From NCBI GenBank assembly GCA_014898425.1, contig RCSZ01000022.1, forward strand, positions 265,942 through 329,941: DNA of 64,000 bases, read 5' to 3'. Positions 60,590 to 64,000 of this stretch are shown piece after piece. How positions within the stretch are numbered: the first letter of the stretch is position 1; every line of letters begins with the position of its first letter. The translations under genes were made by a program, and so were the position numbers. Below the pieces are notes generated by a model. It ran no database searches and was not told the DNA's origin. It saw only the letters and a program-made list of their open reading frames with translations. The DNA is from Botryotinia globosa. Lineage: Eukaryota; Ascomycota; Leotiomycetes; Helotiales; Sclerotiniaceae.

Positions 60590-62165
60590 TAATTATTATT
60601 TTGAAGATTTTATTGATGATTAGTATTAGTAGTGATTCTAATTTTAAGGAGAGTAATAATTTAAACAAAAACGTTTCAATTGGTTATTATCTCTTTTGAC
60701 TTCAATTTAGAGCTTTTCGAAAATCTGAAAAAAGAAATGAATAGAGATTTAATTGAATTTTTTATATATAAAATTAGAATTTCGAAATCTTTTATATTAA
60801 AGTTTTTATATTGAATTGAAATAACCCTAATTTTGAAGAAGTTGAAAAAAAGCTATAATAATTTCTAAAAATAGGGGAATAGTAATTAACGAAAAAATAT
60901 TAAAAATTATTAATTGGTTATTATTTCTTCTAACCTTAATTTAAGGTTTTTTGAAAATCTGAAAAAAGAAATTAATAGAAATTCAATTAAATTATATTTA
61001 CTCGAAATTTTATTCGAATAGTTTTTATAATAAAGCTTTTATATTGAATTGAAATAATCTTAATTTTGAAAAGATTAAAAAAACTATAATAATTTATAAA
61101 AAATAGGGGGGTGGTGATTAACAAAAAAGTATTAAAAGTTATCAATTGGTTATTATTTTTTTTGACCTCAATTTAAAGCTTTTCGAAAATCTGAAAAAAG
61201 AAATTAATAGAGATTCAATTGAATAATATTTATTCGAAATTAGAATTCGAAAAGCTTTTATAATAAGATTTTTATATTGAATCGAAATAATTCTAACTAT
61301 TATTCCGAGGATTTTATTGGTGGTCAGCACTAGTGGTGACCACAACCCTAAAGGGGGTGGTGATCTAGCCAAAAACGCTCCAATTGGTCACCACCTCTCC
61401 TGGCTTTAATTTAGGGCTTTTCGAAAATCTGAAAAAAGAATTTAATAGAGATTCAATTGAATTATATTTATTCGAAATTAGAATTTCGAAATCTTTTATA
61501 TTGAGGTTTCTGTATTCAATTGAAATAACCCTAATTTTGAAGAGGTTGAAAAAAAGCTATGGTAATTTTTGAAGACAGGGGGGTGGTGACCAGCGAAAAA
61601 GCATTAAAAGTCATCAATTGGTTACCACCTCTCCTGGCTTTAATTTAAGGCTTTTTGGAATTCTGAAAAAAGAAATTAATAGAGATTCAATTGAATTATA
61701 TTTATTCAAAATTAGAATTTCGAGTAGGTTTTATAATAGGGTTTTTATATTGAATTGAAATAACCCTAATTTTGAAGAGATTGAAAAAGCTATGGTAATT
61801 TATAAAAAACAGGGGGGTGGTGACCAGCGAAAAAGCATTAAAAGTCACGAATTGGTCACCACCTCTCCTGGCTTAAATTTAGGGCTTTTCGAAAATCTGA
61901 AAAAAGAAATTAATAAAGATTCAATTGAATAATAATTATTCGAAATTAGAATTTCGAAATCATTTATTTTAAGGTTTCTGTATTCAATTGAAATAACCCT
62001 AATTTTGAAGAGGTTGAAGAAAAAGCTATGGTAATTTTTGAAGGCAGGGGGGTGGTGACTAGCAAAATGAATAAATTTGGTCACCACCTCTAATTCAATA
62101 TAAAATAGAAAATTTTATAAAATTTTATAAGAAAGTAGGATTTATTTTCATTTATATATTGAATT
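60590..62165 (+). repeat. Subtelomeric satellite block 4 (telomere-proximal, least mutated)
   Basis: Unit landmarks CTGAAAAAAG at about 60,729, 60,961, 61,192, 61,429, 61,664 and 61,900, spacing 231-237 bp. The units at 61,285-62,090 preserve AGGGGGGTGGTGACCAGCG and CCAATTGGTCACCACCTCTC and are the least C-to-T shifted of all blocks. It is colinear with block 3 (44,150-46,390). Short ORFs inside are repeat artefacts. Confidence 0.87.
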
Positions 62166-62528
62166 CTAAAGAAAGATTTAAATTATCTCTTAAATTGATC
62201 GATTTGTACTAGTTTTGGAAAAGCTTCAATTTGTATAATGATGATCAATCTAAAAGAGGTGTGGGGTAGTTGAATCACATGATCGAAATTTTAATATTAA
62301 CCTAATACTAATAAAAAGAATAATAATAAAAAGAATAATAATGAGAAGAATAATAATAAAAAGAATAATAATAAAAAGAATTATAATAAGAAAAATAAGA
62401 AGAATATAAATAAAAAGAATAAGAAGAGTAAGAATATAAATAAGAATATAAATAAGAATATAAATAAGAATATAAATAAGAATATTAATAAGAAAAATAA
62501 GAATAAGAATACTAATAAGAAGAATACT
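62166..62528 (+). repeat. Junction module and purine-strand microsatellite
   Basis: AAAGAGGTGTGGGGTAGTTG at 62,252-62,272, then AATAAAAAGAATAATAAT and AATAAGAATATAAATAAG repeats to 62,528. Same arrangement as at 42,030-42,545 and 45,015-45,520. Confidence 0.8.
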
Positions 62529-63225
62529 AACACCCTACTAACTGGTATCACTAGTTTTACTGGTATTACAAAATATTTAGGGTTTTTAGGGTTAAATATA
62601 TATATATATATATATTTTTGAAATCTAAAAGAAATTTGGGATTTAATAGTGTTTTTACTTTTTTGCTAGCGTTATTCCTTATTGAGTTCTATTTTTAGAA
62701 TTTTAACTGGTATCACAGAATATCTCGTTTAATATTAGAGCTAGCTTATTAAAATTAACTTTTTTAAACTTTTCAAAAAAAACTGAATTGATTGATATAA
62801 TTTTTATCCAAATCGGGCTTAGTTCGTTTTTGACTTAGAAAAATACGATTTCCTTTATTTTTATGAAATTTTCAATCTAATATAAAAGCTTAAATATTAG
62901 AAATTTCGAAAAACACATAATATATTACTATAAATAGAATTCAAAACTGAATATTTTAGTGTAGTTTTTATTATATATATATAAAATTTCATTTTTTATT
63001 TTCTAATTTTACTGGTATCACCAAAATCCAACTGGTATTACAAAATATCTTACGTAATAATGGAGCTAGCAATATAAGAATAGTATTTTTGAAATCTTTA
63101 AAGAATTTCGAACTATATAACGTTTTTAAATTTTTCAAAAGCTTGAATTTCATAATTGAATCTGAAATCACGTGATATTTACGTGATATCAATTCGAATC
63201 CGAATCTCGTAAAAATAATATTAGT
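62529..63225 (+). repeat. Subtelomeric module M, copy 2
   Basis: Matches 46,391-47,100 in the same orientation but is better preserved. It contains TTAGGGTTTTTAGGGTTA (62,577-62,594, telomere-like) and five copies of ACTGGTAT(C/T)AC at 62,541, 62,559, 62,706, 63,011 and 63,031. The 67-codon minus ORF found in both copies (47,060-46,857 and 63,192-62,989) has no family resemblance. Confidence 0.85.
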
Positions 63226-63907
63226 ATTATTAGTATTATTAGTATAATCACTTTGATTATTTATTATTATTATTAAAAAGAAAAAGAAAATAATAAATAT
63301 TAATAAATAAAAATAAGAATTAGAATAAGAATACTAATGAAAAGAATATTAATAAGAAAAATACTAATAAAAAGAATATTAATAAGAAAATTATTAATAA
63401 AAATAAGAATACTAATAAGAAAATCAATAAGAAGAAGAAAAATAATAATAATAAAAAGAATAATAATAAGAAATAGAAAAATAAGAAAAAGAAAAATAAG
63501 AAAAAGAAAAATGAATAAATAAGAAGAATATTAATAAGAAGAATATAAAATAATAAGTTATTATTAAAAATATTAATAATAAAAAGAAGAAAAATAATAA
63601 AAATGATAATAATAAAAATAATATTAATAAGAAGAATTTAAATAAGAATATTGAGAATATAATGAATATTAAGAAGAAGAATATTAAGACGAAGAATACT
63701 AAGAAGAAGAATATAAATCATAAGAATATTAATAAGAATACTAATAAGAATATTAATTATAATTAGAATATGGATAATAAGAATAAGAAAAATAAGAATA
63801 TAAAGAATATAAATAAGAAAAATAAGAATAAGGAGAATAAGAATAATAATGATAAGAATTAGAATAATATTAATAAGAATACGAAGAAAAATATAGATAA
63901 GAAAAAT
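63226..63907 (+). repeat. Subterminal purine-strand microsatellite
   Basis: AATAAGAATACT, AATAAGAAAAAT and AAGAAGAATATT repeats leading directly into the telomere. The plus-strand 61-codon frame (Ile/Lys/Arg repeats) is an artefact. Confidence 0.85.
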
Positions 63908-64000
63908 GGGTTAGGGTTAGGGTTAGGGTTAGGGTTAGGGTTAGGGTTAGGGTTAGGGTTAGGGTTAGGGTTAGGGTTAGGGTTAGGGTTAGGGTTAGGG
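63908..64000 (+). repeat. Telomere, (TTAGGG)n
   Basis: About 15.5 perfect TTAGGG units running to the window end, G-rich strand 5' to 3' toward the end, as expected for a right chromosome end. No variant repeats are present. Confidence 0.99.

Noticed and set aside
63337..63522. 61-codon plus ORF (Ile/Arg/Lys repeats)
   Set aside because: Subterminal microsatellite translation.
1..64000. CRISPR arrays, rRNA or tRNA genes, viral replication genes
   Set aside because: No repeat-spacer pattern, no conserved rRNA or cloverleaf sequences, and no viral hallmark other than the retrotransposon pol fossils.

Overview
The window is the right-hand end of a chromosome of a filamentous ascomycete (Pezizomycotina; a leotiomycete or similar species with an AT-isochore genome is my guess). 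It ends in a perfect TTAGGG telomere array at 63,908-64,000. Most of the sequence is extremely AT-rich and carries the scars of repeat-induced point mutation (RIP). Copies of one repeat differ almost only by C-to-T and G-to-A. Retrotransposon frames are broken by TAA, TAG and TGA where Gln or Trp codons are expected, and catalytic Asp, Glu, Cys and His codons have become Asn, Lys and Tyr.

Layout. (1) 1-17,058 is a nested retrotransposon stack. Copia element A lies on the minus strand (1-938 and 7,517-10,089) and is split inside its integrase region by a Ty3/gypsy element (939-7,516). A second member of the same copia family, copia B (12,284-17,058, plus strand), carries a nested, less mutated solo LTR (12,713-12,974). 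(2) 17,059-26,040 is AT-rich relic sequence. The clearest unit in it is a TIR-bounded element at 22,786-24,202. (3) 26,040-31,500 is an island of normal base composition. It holds a small TIR element (26,734-27,217) and the only intact-looking gene of the window: a two-exon gene for a 1001-residue Ulp1/C48-type SUMO-protease-like protein with its whole catalytic set present. (4) 33,083-47,200 is subtelomeric satellite (a unit of about 235 bp), purine-strand microsatellites and a second, chromodomain-bearing gypsy element (34,222-42,029). That element has an extra, antisense, membrane-type ORF between pol and its 3' LTR. (5) 47,200-60,590 is a telomere-linked-helicase locus. A RIP-damaged RecQ-like helicase with an OrsD/DUF3505-like N-terminus lies on the minus strand (56,246-50,621), followed downstream by another decayed frame (50,137-49,090). 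Two decayed frames of unknown function lie on the plus strand on the telomere side (57,091-57,516 and about 59,038-60,060). (6) 60,590-63,900 repeats the same satellite and a 0.7-kb module already seen at 44,150-47,100, then microsatellite, then the telomere.

Functionally there is little live coding capacity. One protease gene survives in a RIP-free island, and the rest is transposon and subtelomere fossil. Target-site duplications give a relative order of events. Copia A and B came first. Gypsy-1 then entered A, and a copia solo LTR entered B. Gypsy-2 and a solo LTR of its family entered the telomeric satellite. No tRNA, rRNA or CRISPR array was recognised.
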